A stretch of DNA of 64,000 nucleotides from Dipteronia dyeriana (taxonomy: Eukaryota > Streptophyta > Magnoliopsida > Sapindales > Sapindaceae), in NCBI GenBank assembly GCA_032871835.1, contig CM065303.1:59744597-59808596 (forward strand), in the 5' to 3' direction. The position numbers and the translations under genes were made by a program. Within the stretch, counting starts at the first letter, position 1, and each line of letters starts with the position of its first letter. A model generated the notes under the pieces. That model made no database searches, was not told the origin of the DNA, and worked only from the letters and a program-made list of their open reading frames with translations. Positions 38,018 to 48,409 of this stretch are shown one piece after another.

Positions 38018-39119
38018 CCCCCTAAATTTGGACTAGGTTTTACCATAAGTGAGGAGTATCAAACACAACAGACCCTAAAAGTATAATAAAAATCTCTTTG
38101 TATTGATTGAGCAAGGTAGATAAATAGGGTCAAAGTTGTGTTATGATGGATAGGGTCAGGACATGATGATCCTCTTATCAATTTCTTGTAAAAATTGTCT
38201 TGACTGAAAACAGTTTTCCAGTAATCTGTTGACACATACATTATTGTGATGATTATACATTCACAGGCATCTACAAATCTATTTGATTATACCCAATTCT
38301 TGTTAGGAATTTATTATTGTATGGACTCATATCAACTAACACAAAATCCATCCTCGTCTTTTCCAAGTATTCATATTAGTGTTCACATTAAATATAGAGT
38401 GCTTCCTTTAAGCAGAAAGGGAGGCTATTATGGTTAATCCATTTTCATGGATTGAGACCACAGAACGACTCTGAAATTCCCTTAAGCTGGTGAATATTGA
38501 GATAGGACCACATTCTGGAGATTTTTGCCTCATAGTTGGTCTTCATTTATATTTTCTTTCTTTAATATTAAGACAAAGAGTGTGTATGCACTGACAAACA
38601 CACATTTGTGTACCTGCCAATTAAGTTAACTGTTGTACTTGTGTGGCTTTTGTCCATGGCAGTTCCCCTTGGGCAGCAACAGGAAGCATGGATCAGAAAC
38701 TTATTATATGGGATCTGCAGCATTCATTACCTCGCTGTACTTGTGACCATGAGGTATGTTTTAGTTCTGTTTGCATCTTTAAATAGATCACTAGTTTTTC
38801 TTTAGGTTAAAGTTTCGTATTCAGAAGAATAACTTTGGCATATCAAGCCGTCCATTTTTCATCTAACGTGGAACTTCCTTTTCATGGGCAGGAAGGAGTG
38901 ACTTGCTTGATTTGGCTTGGCACATCTAGGTACCTAATCACGGGTTCTGCCGATGGGAAAGTACGAGTCTGGGATAGTCTTTCCGGTGACTGTGTGAGAA
39001 CATTCAGCGGGCACTCGAATGTTATTCAGTCTATCTCTGTATCAGCTAATCGAGATTTCCTTGTTTCGGTTTCACTTGATGGGACTGCCAGAGTTTTTGA
39101 GGTTGCGGAGTTTCAGTGA
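34121..39119 (+). CDS. AAMP-type WD40 repeat protein (angio-associated migratory cell protein homologue)
   Basis: Eleven exons: 34121-34223, 34312-34353, 34498-34542, 34913-35032, 35233-35378, 35453-35600, 35712-35795, 36080-36195, 37915-37973, 38663-38753 and 38892-39119. All borders are GT..AG and the frame is continuous, giving 393 residues. The acidic N-terminus (MNSPVHSPVHDEDDQGEVF ... DESDIIHEV) is typical of plant AAMP homologues such as At1g71840. Eight WD40 blades follow, with blade ends at KGFFWRI, GLIQIWDT, STVWMWNA, ATLRIWNP, GSVHMVNI, KLIIWDL, KVRVWDS and TARVFEV, consistent with one beta-propeller scaffold. The plant function is not well defined; the animal protein acts in ribosome biogenesis and signalling. 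Intron 8 (36196-37914) carries a Harbinger-type insertion. The gene looks intact. Confidence 0.92.
36642..37561. mobile_element. PIF/Harbinger-type non-autonomous element in AAMP intron 8
   Basis: TIRs GGCCACGTTTGGC and (inverted) GGGCACGTTTGGT, each followed within a few bases by GGGATAGGATAGGA, and flanked by TTA on both sides (36639-36641 and 37562-37564), the family's trinucleotide target duplication. 920 bp, no transposase frame. It sits well away from the splice sites of intron 8, so it is probably tolerated. Confidence 0.85.
37992..38016. repeat. (CT)n microsatellite in AAMP intron 9
   Basis: About 12 CT units shortly after the donor of exon 9. Confidence 0.9.
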
Positions 39120-39654
39120 GCAAGCAAACCTCCACATATTGAATTATTTTCTTGTAACTTATCAGATTAGTTGGTACCCATGTGGAATGTATTCACGACA
39201 TGATCAAAGGAGAGCATACTGAGATTTTTGTAGAAATGAAAAACTTAGTTTGGTCCCAAATCAGTAATTTATATCATAAGAAAAGTGATTTGTTTGCGTT
39301 CACTTTTATTGTCAATGTTCATTAAGTCAATATTGTTTTAGTTATTAATTTTGTAACTGAGAGAAGCTAAATATTGAATCAACCAAGGAAATTGTTTTTA
39401 CATTACAAGTTAGTAATTCATTAAGGACCTGCAAGAGTTGATAGTTCAAATTATTGGCCTGCATTATTGCAGTGACTTATCTGGAAAACAATAGAGCATG
39501 AATTACAATTTATCGGTTCATGCGGATGCAGGACAGAACAGACCCTCACACCATATTTGCAATTGGGCTAACTCTGTTACTTTGGTTGCTCAACAGAAAC
39601 AATTTATACTTTCTCCATCTTTTCCATATATGTTTCATTCTTTACACAGTTATA

Positions 39655-40010
39655 CCTTGTATTGAAAATGATACCTGGAGGGACAATCCGAATTGAACAT
39701 GACGTTGGAGGTGGGTCTTGGTATATTTGCTGCTATGATGAGGGAAGGGAATGTGTCTATTGTAACATCTTCAATGAACCTTGATGATCCATTCCACAGT
39801 TCTATTTCTTCTCGGGGTTTGCATTCGATGCATGTTTTGAGCAACTGGATACTGGATGCAATGCTCGAGTTCACACTGATATATACAGAGTTCTGAGGCC
39901 AGGGGAGCTTTGCTGCCTGTGGCCACAGCAAAATGGAATTTATGTTCAGATGTTGGATCGAGTTGGATTCAAGAAACTGAGAAGAAATGATTGTATATAT
40001 GAAGATTGAC
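39655..40010 (+). pseudogene. Decayed copy of a PMT-type S-adenosylmethionine-dependent methyltransferase
   Basis: Pieces in shifting frames match the plant putative-methyltransferase family: VLKMIPGGTIRI, then EVGLGIFAAMMREGNVSIVT (the SAM-binding G-loop region), DDPFHSSISSRGL, SMHVLSNWILDAMLEF, DIYRVLRPGELC and YVQMLDRVGFKKLRR. Relative to intact members it lacks about 20-25 residues between SRGL and SMHVL and has at least two frameshifts, so no functional enzyme is encoded. No introns are visible in the piece. It lies 0.5 kb past the AAMP stop codon, on the same strand. Confidence 0.75.
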
Positions 40011-41041
40011 CGCGGAATTCAGAAAAACGAATGCTACATTTTTGTGTTGTGTACTACTCCGATGCTTCTAACATACGAATTCAAACGAGATTTCAGTTTT
40101 CTTCTGGGAACTAAAACGGCCAAAAAGTAACGAAAACAATAATGAAATCAAAGCATTAAAAAGGAGATACAATACTTCTGTGATATTATGCACTCTCTGT
40201 ATGGGCAAAAGATTCCAACAATCACAAAACAAAGGCCTGTTCTAATACAAGTTAGACTCTCTTCTTATATACAGTTTTCCATTGCATGCATTCCTCTTTG
40301 CTTGCTTGTTTTCTGACATTTTCTTTTAGCACCAGGAAAAAAACACGAACTAAATCTTAACTGATATTATCGTGAGAAAGATTCGATCCCAAATGATATT
40401 CCGATATACATCCATCCATCCAAGAGAATCGTCTCCTTAGCAATGTTTTACACTTACATAGCTCACTTTACGTCACCTGATGCCGGATGGATATAAGGAA
40501 CCTGTTCATAGACTAGACAAACAATGATAAGAAAGTGAAAATAGATCTAGACATAATCAAAATAGAACCAGCTCAACTCTTGCTAATCAGGCGACAACAA
40601 AATACTTCCATCTTCATGTTCACCCAAATTGTGTACTCCAAAGACACCTTAAGAATAACAATGAAATAACATAGAATAGATTTCAGCAGAAAATCCATAT
40701 GCTATATAAATATATGTGATTCCTTGGATCTCTGAAATTATACCCTTGAAGAAATACAAAACAAATTCGTATCATTACAATAGCATATCACCCACAGAAT
40801 AAAAATAATTCCATAGTTTGTCATACCATATTGAGTAATGTACAATTTCATAATGCGCATAATTGTAACCACGGTAAATCATTACAAAGAATATTTGATC
40901 TGTGAAAAGTTCAAACAACACGTTTCTAAAATAACAATGAAAAGGATTTAAAACAACTAAAAGCACTAACAAAATAAGATCATCCTATATCGTATTGGAA
41001 ACTAAACTTCATTCATTGATGTCCATTAATAAATAAATTTA
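40011..41041. other. Intergenic region between the methyltransferase pseudogene and the mTERF 3' end
   Basis: Probably includes the mTERF 3' UTR (minus strand). No other gene or RNA recognised. Confidence 0.5.
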
Positions 41042-42547
41042 CTACAGAGAGACAGTACGTTTGTATAGCACTTCATCATCATCACTCTCATCTTCCTCAT
41101 CTGACACAATCTCACTCCCAGGTAATTCTAACTTCCCACCCATACAAAATGATGGACCCAAACTCTCTGATTCAATATAATCACCCTGCAATCTCTCTTC
41201 AAATCTCTGGTCACTACAGTTGAGGAACCAATTCAACGAAGATCTAATCCCTTTGCTCTGTAACCTTTCGTATCTAGGTTTGATCCTCGATTCCAAGCTA
41301 TAAGTAAAGTATTCTGGGAACTCCACCAGCTCTTTCATTGGTCTCCCCATCTGACTCTTGAAAAAGTAGTAACTGTTCTTCATGAGCTCAACTCGACATG
41401 CAACCAACTGTGGACATTTCACGACCATCTTTGCCACATCCCCCGAAGGTATTCCCCGCCCCAAAAGAAACTCAACAGGCTTCAAAATCACATGTTGGTT
41501 AAGGCTTATAACCTGCGGCATCTTCTCTACCACTCGGGCGAACCCTTCTGGATCGATCTTGAGCTTCAAATTAAAGAAGTACTGCTGTGAAGACATCTTA
41601 GCTTTCAAAGGCAACCCGATAATTGTTGGATACTGTGCTATGACCAAAGCAAGCAATTCCCTCTGGATCCCAAAACTAACCAAGCAATCCACATTTGGCT
41701 TAACAGTCTCTTCAAGATCATACCCAAGAATATATGCACGTTTTTCCAACATCCTAGCCAAAATCTTAATCGGCAAACCCAAAGAAACCAAATAATCCAC
41801 AAGCGGCTTAATCATAGTGCCAACTCTCATTCCCAAAAAATACGGATATTGAGTCACCATGGGACCAATATCTCTAGGATTAACACCGATACAAACAAGA
41901 TATGCAACGGAAGTACTCATTGTTCCTTCAAGCTTAAACCCTAAAAGCTCAGGATACTTCATCAAAACATAATCAAGATCTTGTTTCTCCACATCAAGAC
42001 CGCGAAGAAACTTAACAACGGGCATAAGCTCAACAACCACACTCGCGTGCAGCGCTTGCGGGTAATTCTTAACAAACTCACCCAATTTCGACTTCTGAAT
42101 GCCGATTTTCTCCAAATAACTCAACACAGGAATCATGTTCTTACGCATGCTACAACCTAGCATCAACGGGTACTCATTAATGTCGTCTACAGTCAATCCC
42201 AGCTTTTGCAAAAATGAAACACGTTGCTCCATGACCTCAACAGTGGAGGGTAACTCCAGATTCTCCAATTCATCAGGGATTATGCCTAGACCCTTGAGAT
42301 AATCACAAATTTTGACACGATTAACAAGTTTCTCCTTTTTACCTTGCACAACACCCCAAGTGACCGAGGGCATCTCGTATTCAGGAAACTTGGTAGAAAA
42401 CTGAGAAACTCGTAGAACCCTAAAAGGGTTTTGGATTCTAGGGTTTTGGAAACATGGGTTTTGTGGGGTTTTGATTTTCGTGAACAGTATACACTGGTTC
42501 GCGAAGATTGTTGAGAGTTTTCTTCTTTTGAGCAGTGTTGAGCTCAT
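41042..42547 (-). CDS. MTERF4: Chloroplast mitochondrial-transcription-termination-factor-like protein, MTERF4 (BSM/RUG2) type
   Basis: Single coding exon of 501 residues. The start is ATG 42545-42547 (MSSTLLKRRKLS), chosen because an acceptor (ATCTTAG) lies one base upstream; the in-frame extension to 42619 is intron. The N-terminus is basic and Ser/Thr-rich, as in an organelle transit peptide. From about residue 90 onward comes the mTERF superhelix: repeated units with the pattern P..L (NEYPLMLG, KNYPQALH, MKYPELLGF, TQYPYFLGM, AQYPTIIGL, EKMPQVISL, VKCPQLVA, VEFPEYFTYS). The C-terminus, GSEIVSDEEDESDDDEVLY, closely resembles Arabidopsis At4g02990 (BELAYA SMERT/RUGOSA2). That protein acts in chloroplast RNA processing and plastid gene expression, with effects on leaf development. 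No internal stops. Confidence 0.93.
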   Translation of the reverse strand: MSSTLLKRRKLSTIFANQCILFTKIKTPQNPCFQNPRIQNPFRVLRVSQFSTKFPEYEMPSVTWGVVQGKKEKLVNRVKICDYLKGLGIIPDELENLELPSTVEVMEQRVSFLQKLGLTVDDINEYPLMLGCSMRKNMIPVLSYLEKIGIQKSKLGEFVKNYPQALHASVVVELMPVVKFLRGLDVEKQDLDYVLMKYPELLGFKLEGTMSTSVAYLVCIGVNPRDIGPMVTQYPYFLGMRVGTMIKPLVDYLVSLGLPIKILARMLEKRAYILGYDLEETVKPNVDCLVSFGIQRELLALVIAQYPTIIGLPLKAKMSSQQYFFNLKLKIDPEGFARVVEKMPQVISLNQHVILKPVEFLLGRGIPSGDVAKMVVKCPQLVACRVELMKNSYYFFKSQMGRPMKELVEFPEYFTYSLESRIKPRYERLQSKGIRSSLNWFLNCSDQRFEERLQGDYIESESLGPSFCMGGKLELPGSEIVSDEEDESDDDEVLYKRTVSL

Positions 42548-42548
42548 T

Positions 42549-42619
42549 CTAAGATACAAAAAATAGAGCAAAAACAAACAAACAAATGAAAAATAGATAA
42601 TATATATGAAGAGGCTCAC
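42549..42619 (-). other. Intron in the mTERF 5' leader
   Basis: Donor CCAG|GTGAGC at 42620/42619 and acceptor TATCTTAG at 42549, one base before the ATG. 71 bp, AT-rich. A leader intron this close to the start is a common plant feature that can raise expression. Confidence 0.75.
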
Positions 42620-42663
42620 CTGGGTTTTGCAGAGAAAGAAGGGAAAATGAGAGAAGCTGTTAT

Positions 42664-42784
42664 GTTCAGCCTATTTTAACTGTGAATCTGATATGATTTA
42701 GCCGTGTTTGCAGGATTATGTGATCTCTGGAGAATTGGAATGAGTTTGTGAAGAAGAACAGGGTTGAGAGGAAGACTTGTTCGT

Positions 42785-42819
<35 letters not shown>

Positions 42820-42838
42820 ATTAGTTAAGAAAAGGGAA
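42664..42838 (-). promoter_or_regulatory. mTERF 5' leader/promoter segment homologous to the gypsy LTR R-U5 half
   Basis: Strongly similar, in the same strand sense, to 59452-59605 of the gypsy 5' LTR. Shared phrases include CTATTTTAACTGTGAAT, TGATATGATTTAG, GTTGAGAGGAAGA and a GA-microsatellite block. It lies upstream of the leader intron donor, where the transcription start is expected. The (GA)n tract at 42785-42819 is a CT run in the gene's sense, typical of plant core promoters. Either an LTR remnant supplies the leader, or the retroelement carries captured leader sequence. Confidence 0.7.
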
Positions 42839-42942
42839 ATTATCATTTTCTTCCCTGAGGTTTGCCCTATTAGATACATGAGTCCCTCTAGTTTCAAGAA
42901 TCACTGGTCAACCCCTTGAAACCTAAAATGTTGGTCATTTTG

Positions 42943-43010
42943 GCCCTTCCAGATTGAACCTTCGACCTTGTGGCTGAAAGCCACACGCTCCAACCAACTG
43001 GGTTACTCCA
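42943..43010 (-). repeat. tRNA-like sequence (SINE head)
   Basis: Minus strand has an A-box-like CCCAGTTGGTTGGAG, an anticodon-like stem TGTGGC-TTTCA-GCCACA and a B-box GGTTCAATCTGG. It lacks a pairing acceptor stem, so it is a tRNA-derived repeat and not a working tRNA. A GGTCTCCA tandem run (about 43011-43035) follows on the plus strand. Confidence 0.55.
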
Positions 43011-43141
43011 GGTCTCCAGGTCTCCAGGTCTCCAGCTCATTTTTGGAGGTTTGTTGATTTAATGGTCCTTTCATATGGGATCCCTTAATGGTTACTCCAG
43101 CTTATTTGTGTGTGTATGTGTATATATATATATATAATATA

Positions 43142-43223
43142 GGGAGAACTTTAAAAGTAACCAAAAAATTAGTGAGTTTATTGTTTTTACCCAAGATTAG
43201 TAAATTTATTGTTTTCACCAATT
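43142..43223 (+). repeat. Left terminal inverted repeat of the MULE
   Basis: Aligns with the complement of 53642-53723 over about 80 bp. The inner half is nearly identical (TTATTGTTTTTACCCAA region) and the outer 30 bases are more diverged. Confidence 0.8.
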
Positions 43224-44079
43224 TTTCCAATTTTGGGACAAAATTACCCTTATATTATAATGATTTGAAAAAACAAAACTGAATAAATGAAACAAAAGAA
43301 ATTCAAATCAATTAGTTAAGAATTAAAATAATAAAACAAATTGAAAACATAAAAACCCTAAAAAAGAGACTTGAAATTCATTTTGATTGTTGTTCATTGT
43401 TAGTGTAAAAGTGAAACCAGACCCCCGACCAGTTGCGGTGACCAGACCCGACGACCTGCGAGAGACAACCCAACGATGACCACCACCGTGACGAGACAAC
43501 GACATCGACACAACTAATACGTGCAGATGAGAGAAACCAGAAGCGATGAGGAGACGCGTCGGATGAGTGGCGACGAGAGCCGACAACTTCGACAGACCAG
43601 CGGTGCCAACAATGACTACCATGAAGAGCCTTCGACGACGAGTCGACAAACACGTGGAGACGGACACGACGACGACGGCGCGCAGTCACCAACGGTTTGC
43701 ACCTCCTCTTCACATTTGAGTTTAGGGTTTCATTTTTTTTTTGTATTTTTGGTTGATAGAATCCGAAATTGATTTTGATTTATACATTATCAAATTGATT
43801 TTGTTAAGTTGTGATAGTTTTCAAAATTTGAACAGAGTTTTTAACAAACCAATTTTGTTGAGTCGGATAGATTTCGAAATTTGAGCAGGGATTTTAAGAA
43901 ATTGATTTTGTTCACCTGTGAATGATTTCGAAGTCTAAATAGGGATTTGAACAAAATGATTTGAACTTGTGATTTCATATCTGGTGTTTGAGTGTTTTTT
44001 ATATCTGGTGTTAGCTTTACATGTTAAAATAGTTAGCATGATTTATAGGTCCAGTCAATGAGTTGCTGTGAAATGGTGT
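43224..44079. other. MULE interior, 5' of the Ulp1 gene
   Basis: A GC-rich patch at 43420-43720 (runs of CGACGA) is open in several frames but shows no recognisable domain. It may be the untranslated first exon or promoter of the Ulp1 gene. Then AT-rich sequence. Confidence 0.4.
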
Positions 44080-44620
44080 GTGTTAATCATGTGAAATTGT
44101 GCATTTTTTGTGGTTTAATTGTATATGAATTGGTGTGTTTAAGTGGTTGTGATCGGGTGTGTTTAATTGTTGTGAACGAGTGTGTTTGATTGGGTATGAC
44201 TGTTGTGTGTAGTTAGTTATTACTGATGTGTTTAATTGTTGTATGAATTGGTGTATTTAATTGGGCATGACTGATGTGTTTAGTTGGTTATTACTAGTGT
44301 ATTTAATTGTTGTGAATGAGTGTGTTTGATTGGGTATGACTGGTGTGTGTAGTTGGTTATTACTGATGTGTTTAGTTGTTGTGAATGAGTGTGTTTGATT
44401 GGGTATGACTGGTGTGTGTAGTTGGTTATTACTGATGTGTTTAATTGTTGTATGAATTGGTGTGTTTAATTGGGTATGATTGATGTGTTTAGTTGGTTAT
44501 TACTAGTGTGTTTACTTGTTGTGAATGAGTGTGTTTAATTGGGTATGAACTGATGTGTTTAATTTGGCATGAGTGCATGACTGGTTTGTTTAATTGGGCA
44601 AATGTGAGTTTACTTAACTG
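44080..44620 (+). repeat. GTGTGTTTAATT minisatellite array 1
   Basis: More than 20 imperfect units of about 22-26 nt, such as TGTGTTTAATTGTTGTGAAT, GGTGTGTGTAGTTGGTTATT and TGTGTTTGATTGGGTATGAC, with a higher-order period of about 100 bp. Located just upstream of the recognisable Ulp1 coding region. Confidence 0.9.
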
Positions 44621-44639
44621 AAGCCACGTTTTTTATATT

Positions 44640-47600
44640 TTACAAAAGGAGAACATCGATTATGATCAATTTTTGAAGGTCCAAAGGAATAAATGGACTT
44701 AAGAAGCATTAATCAACGTTGGGTGTCAGTTGAAGTACATAAGCAATATAGAGGACATACTACGTAAGGAGGGGAAGCATGCTGATTTTATGGCGAGTTG
44801 TTTCAAGCAATTCGGTCAGTTCCCTACAGATTGGTTGTTCTCTGCTCAGATCGTACACAGCTTATTGTTGAGGAAAATTCAGATAGATGGTGCATCCGAG
44901 AACGAGTTGTGGTTTTCGATTGGTGGGAAGAAGGCAAGATTTGGATAGAGAGATTTTTGTTTGGTGACCGGCCTACGGTTTGGGAAATCTCTGAAATTAT
45001 TAACACTCCTTATGTGGCCAATGAAAACGGCATCCACAAAAGCTATTGGCCTGACGAAGAAGCCGAAGATTTGAAGTTATCCACTGTTTATGATCGATTT
45101 GTAGCGGGCAACTTCTTGGAGGCCGATGATTTGTTGAAGATGGCACTGTTCTTGATAGCAAACAATGTATTGTTTGGTCAACCATTTGATAAAAAAATCA
45201 CCCATTGGCTTTTTAATTTGGTTGATGATTTGGAGGCATTCAATGGTTTTGCATGGGGGTACTATGTGTTCAAGATGACGCTGCATTACTTGAGACATGA
45301 TTTTAGGTCAAGAAACTCAAAGAAAGGGTTCTGCAAGGTCAGGTACCGGTTATACGATTTCCCGTGGGCTGTTGAGGTTAGTTCCTATAATTATTCTATT
45401 ATTTCTGTCTCTATACCTTTAAAAAGTTTAAATTAATTATATGTAACAAAATTAGGAACATATAAAGTAATATATATTAATCAACAAAAAGGGAGGCTGC
45501 TGCATGCATTAATATATATTAACTATTAATGTTTATTTTCAGGTATGGGCGATGGAGGTTGTGGACAACTTGATCGATGGATTTGACATGAGATTACAAG
45601 ACACCCTGTCTAGGATGAGGCGTTGGACGATGCATAAGAGGCCGTAAAATTTTATGCAAACAATTTTAGATCTGGAAGCTAGTATTCGTAGTGAGAAGGT
45701 GGGTTAGTCGCATCCACACTATTTATTTATTAAATTGGTTACAACATTTTAGACCACTAAATATTATCACATTATTACAGGCTGATGTAAAGGAGGTTTT
45801 GGAGGTAACAGATGATGAGGCACAAGTAGATTATTGGGTTAGAGTTGACTACAATATGACGGAGGGTCCGCAATTTATACCTTTGGTGGAAATGGAAATG
45901 AAGGAAAATCATGAGTTGTTGGACGAGTGGGATGATGGTAACGATGGAGTTATTGGTGATGGTGATGGTGATGATGGGGCTGCCACCAGTCAAAGGGCAA
46001 TGAAGAGGAAGGCACAAAAGAGGAAGAAAAAGACATCGGTGAAGAAGAAGCAAATAAAAGCAGTCCCAGTCACAGGCTTGATCAGGATGAAGACTATACA
46101 CCTGGATATACACCTACCCCTCATGTAGACTATACACCGGGATATACACCTACCCCTCTCCCACCGCATCCTCATATGTCATCTCGACAAGAGCCTCGAT
46201 CTAAGGTAAGTGGACTAGAATGATAGTCGTATAATTTAATTTTATATTTTTATTATTTTCCTAAGACACGTGCATATTTTAAATGTACACTTTAGGGAGA
46301 TGATAGAATAACCGAATTGTTGGAGGCAGTGAGGACACTTTCAGATGTGTTAGATGCTGTGGTAAAACGGGAGGTGTCAAACATTCCAGGTGTGCTTAGA
46401 AGCCTGGTGCAGGAGATACAGTCTTCCCGAGGTGAAAGCAACCAGGAGGCATATTTGTGCATATATGTTATTTATGTACTATTCATTTGGATATTTGTGA
46501 ATACGATTATTGGGTGTCGTAGGCACCGGTGACCGTTGTTAGAGATCCGAGCTTGGATAGGGAGGAGGTACATACAATTGTCAGGGATCAGGAGGTGGTG
46601 GATCCTGCAACCGAGAAGGTGATGGGTAGCTCAGGGTTGGTAAGTGGAGATATTAGTATGGGTTACAACTACGCAGATGAGGAGGATCGATCGATCCGAG
46701 TTAGGCTCCGATCTGCGTATTGCATGTCTCCATTTATTGACCCGACCCGGGCATCTGCAAAGAAACTACAGTAAGACAAGAGCAAATATGATCAATTCAA
46801 GAAGAAAGCTAAAGCAGCAAGGTATGTAATTGTAAACCTATCATTTTAACACCTTACTTTTGTGATAAACAATATTACAACCCTTTTTATGTTTACTTTG
46901 ATTTAAGGCGAAACGTCAGAATGGAGGAGTCCATTGACAAGTCTTTTTTTATGAAATTGGAAGATTCTACGAAGTGGTTGTCCACTGACGTAAGTGTACA
47001 TTTTTCTTATTTCATAGTTTGTCTATATATTCATTATGTATAATTTTTTTTAATATATTGTATACATTTTCTAGATTTTTATTCATTCATTGGTTTTTGT
47101 GAATCAGCACGTGGACACATACATGAGCTACTTGGCAAAAAGGCTGGAATCGGACCCCGATAACTACAGACATAGCTTAGTTCTACTTTCCTCTGAATTT
47201 TATGTAAGTATAGAACATGCATGTGTAGTTGGCAAAAATATGAGTGCAATTCGCATCAACTTACAACTTAACATTAACGTTTGTTGCAGACAAAATTGAA
47301 TTTGGCATGGAAAAAGATACTTGAGACTGACAACGAAGCTGAATCTTCTTTCGATGCACTCACTTTTCAATGTCCGTAGGATTGGATTGAATATGGTTTT
47401 GGCAACAGACCGGGATAGGGACAACCTTGGTGGTTGTATACACAAGTGAGTTATATGTGCTATTTTTTGGGGTATTCAAATGTTGTCTTATGTGGTTGTA
47501 TCAAACACAACCCACACAGTTGTGGTTCTATTTTGTTTGTTTTATGAATGTTTATGTTGGTTGTGCTTGAATGCCGTTGTGTGTTCCCTGCTACGTTGGG

Positions 47601-48012
47601 GAACCAGATGGTCACTGGATATTATGCAAGGTTGATTTACTTGACCATCACATTACCATATTTGACCCAACCGGAGCAAAGACAAAATCAATTCAAGTCG
47701 AGCGTTTCAGGCAACTAATGCCCCTGAGGCGACTGCTGCCAAGTATCATGAACAAGAGTGGTTTCTTTTCAAATAGGAGCGAAAAACCATGAGGAGCTAT
47801 GTTCACTGTTTAGGTGCCTAGCAACCAAATGATCCCCCCAGCAGGTTGACAAATGTAGTTGTGGAGTTTTTATTTGTAAGTATGCATAGACTTCAATCTT
47901 TAAGAAGGGTAACTGGAAGTGGGGACATAAGGAAATGAGCGACTTTCGAAAAGATATGGCATTCCATATATATAACAATAGTGTACCATACAAGTCTCCT
48001 ATAGATTTGTAG
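44640..48012 (+). pseudogene. DUF1985 + Ulp1-type cysteine protease gene of the MULE, broken
   Basis: SUMO-protease-like gene. The first block (about 44640-45380) encodes DUF1985: QLKYISNIEDILRKEG, FSAQIVHSLLLRKIQ, ENELWFSIGGKKARFG, RDFCLVTGLRFG, EIINTPYVANENGIHKSYWP, WGYYVFKMTLHYLRHDF. Exons follow at about 45543, 45781, 46295, 46531, 46908 and 47076, including an acidic/basic linker and a DYTPGYTPTP repeat. The Ulp1 core (about 47560-47990) keeps catalytic His (GHWILCKVDL), Asp (ITIFDPTG) and Cys (CSCGVFICKY), then FKKGNWKWGHKEMSDFRKD. Defects: an in-frame stop near 44700, TAG at 44946 in place of the Leu codon after ARFG, a frameshift just after that, TAA at 45647, a frameshift near 46030, and stops near 46772, 47377 and within the final exon. 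An intact protein would cleave ubiquitin-like modifiers. Confidence 0.85.
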
Positions 48013-48079
48013 ACGAATTTACAGGTTCGAATAACTCACTGTATTTTTTCATCATATGTTCTTTAGTTTGTTGATTGCA

Positions 48080-48177
48080 ATTGTTTCATTGTTTGTTTGT
48101 TTTGTTTAGTGTACACAGGTGGATTATGATTGTTTCATTGTTTGTTTGTTTTGTTTAGTGTACACAGGTGGATTATG
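48080..48177 (+). repeat. Perfect 49-bp tandem duplication
   Basis: 48080-48128 is repeated exactly at 48129-48177 (ATTGTTTCATTGTTTG ... ACACAGGTGGATTATG). Each copy contains a pyrimidine tract and an acceptor-like ACAG. Confidence 0.9.
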
Positions 48178-48409
48178 GAAGATTGGAGTTTTTGTTTACA
48201 ATTGGGATGGACATCGGTGGGTAAAAAAGGCTGATGGACACCAAATGGAGTACCAGTCGAATTATTTAGTTTGGCTGTTACAGTACATGAATGTTAATGA
48301 TGTCTTTAATTTTGTATATGAATGTTATGGAGTCCTACCAAAATACTCTGATGTGTTATGGATATGTTTAGGTATAATTTTTGTGCCACCAGTGTTTTTC
48401 ATTTTTTAC
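48160..48409 (+). other. Unassigned exon-like frame in the MULE
   Basis: After the duplicated ACAG, an open frame reads GGLWKIGVFVYNWDGHRWVK, then a Tyr/Val-rich stretch, VNDVFNFVYECYGVLP and SDVLWICLG (about 75 residues). It is more complex than chance. The GG.W...W opening and DV...Y.. pattern faintly resemble the N-terminal domain of MuDR-type proteins, but the call is uncertain. It may be the last exon of the Ulp1 gene or the remnant of a third gene. Confidence 0.35.

Noticed and set aside
41382..41795. 137-residue plus-strand frame
   Set aside because: Antisense shadow of the mTERF coding exon.
42943..43010. Functional tRNA gene
   Set aside because: It has A- and B-box-like parts and an anticodon stem, but no acceptor stem pairing and no proper T-arm.
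43521..43772. 83-residue open frame at the left of the MULE
   Set aside because: GC-rich stretch open on both strands in several frames; no domain, and no splice link to the DUF1985 exon could be shown.
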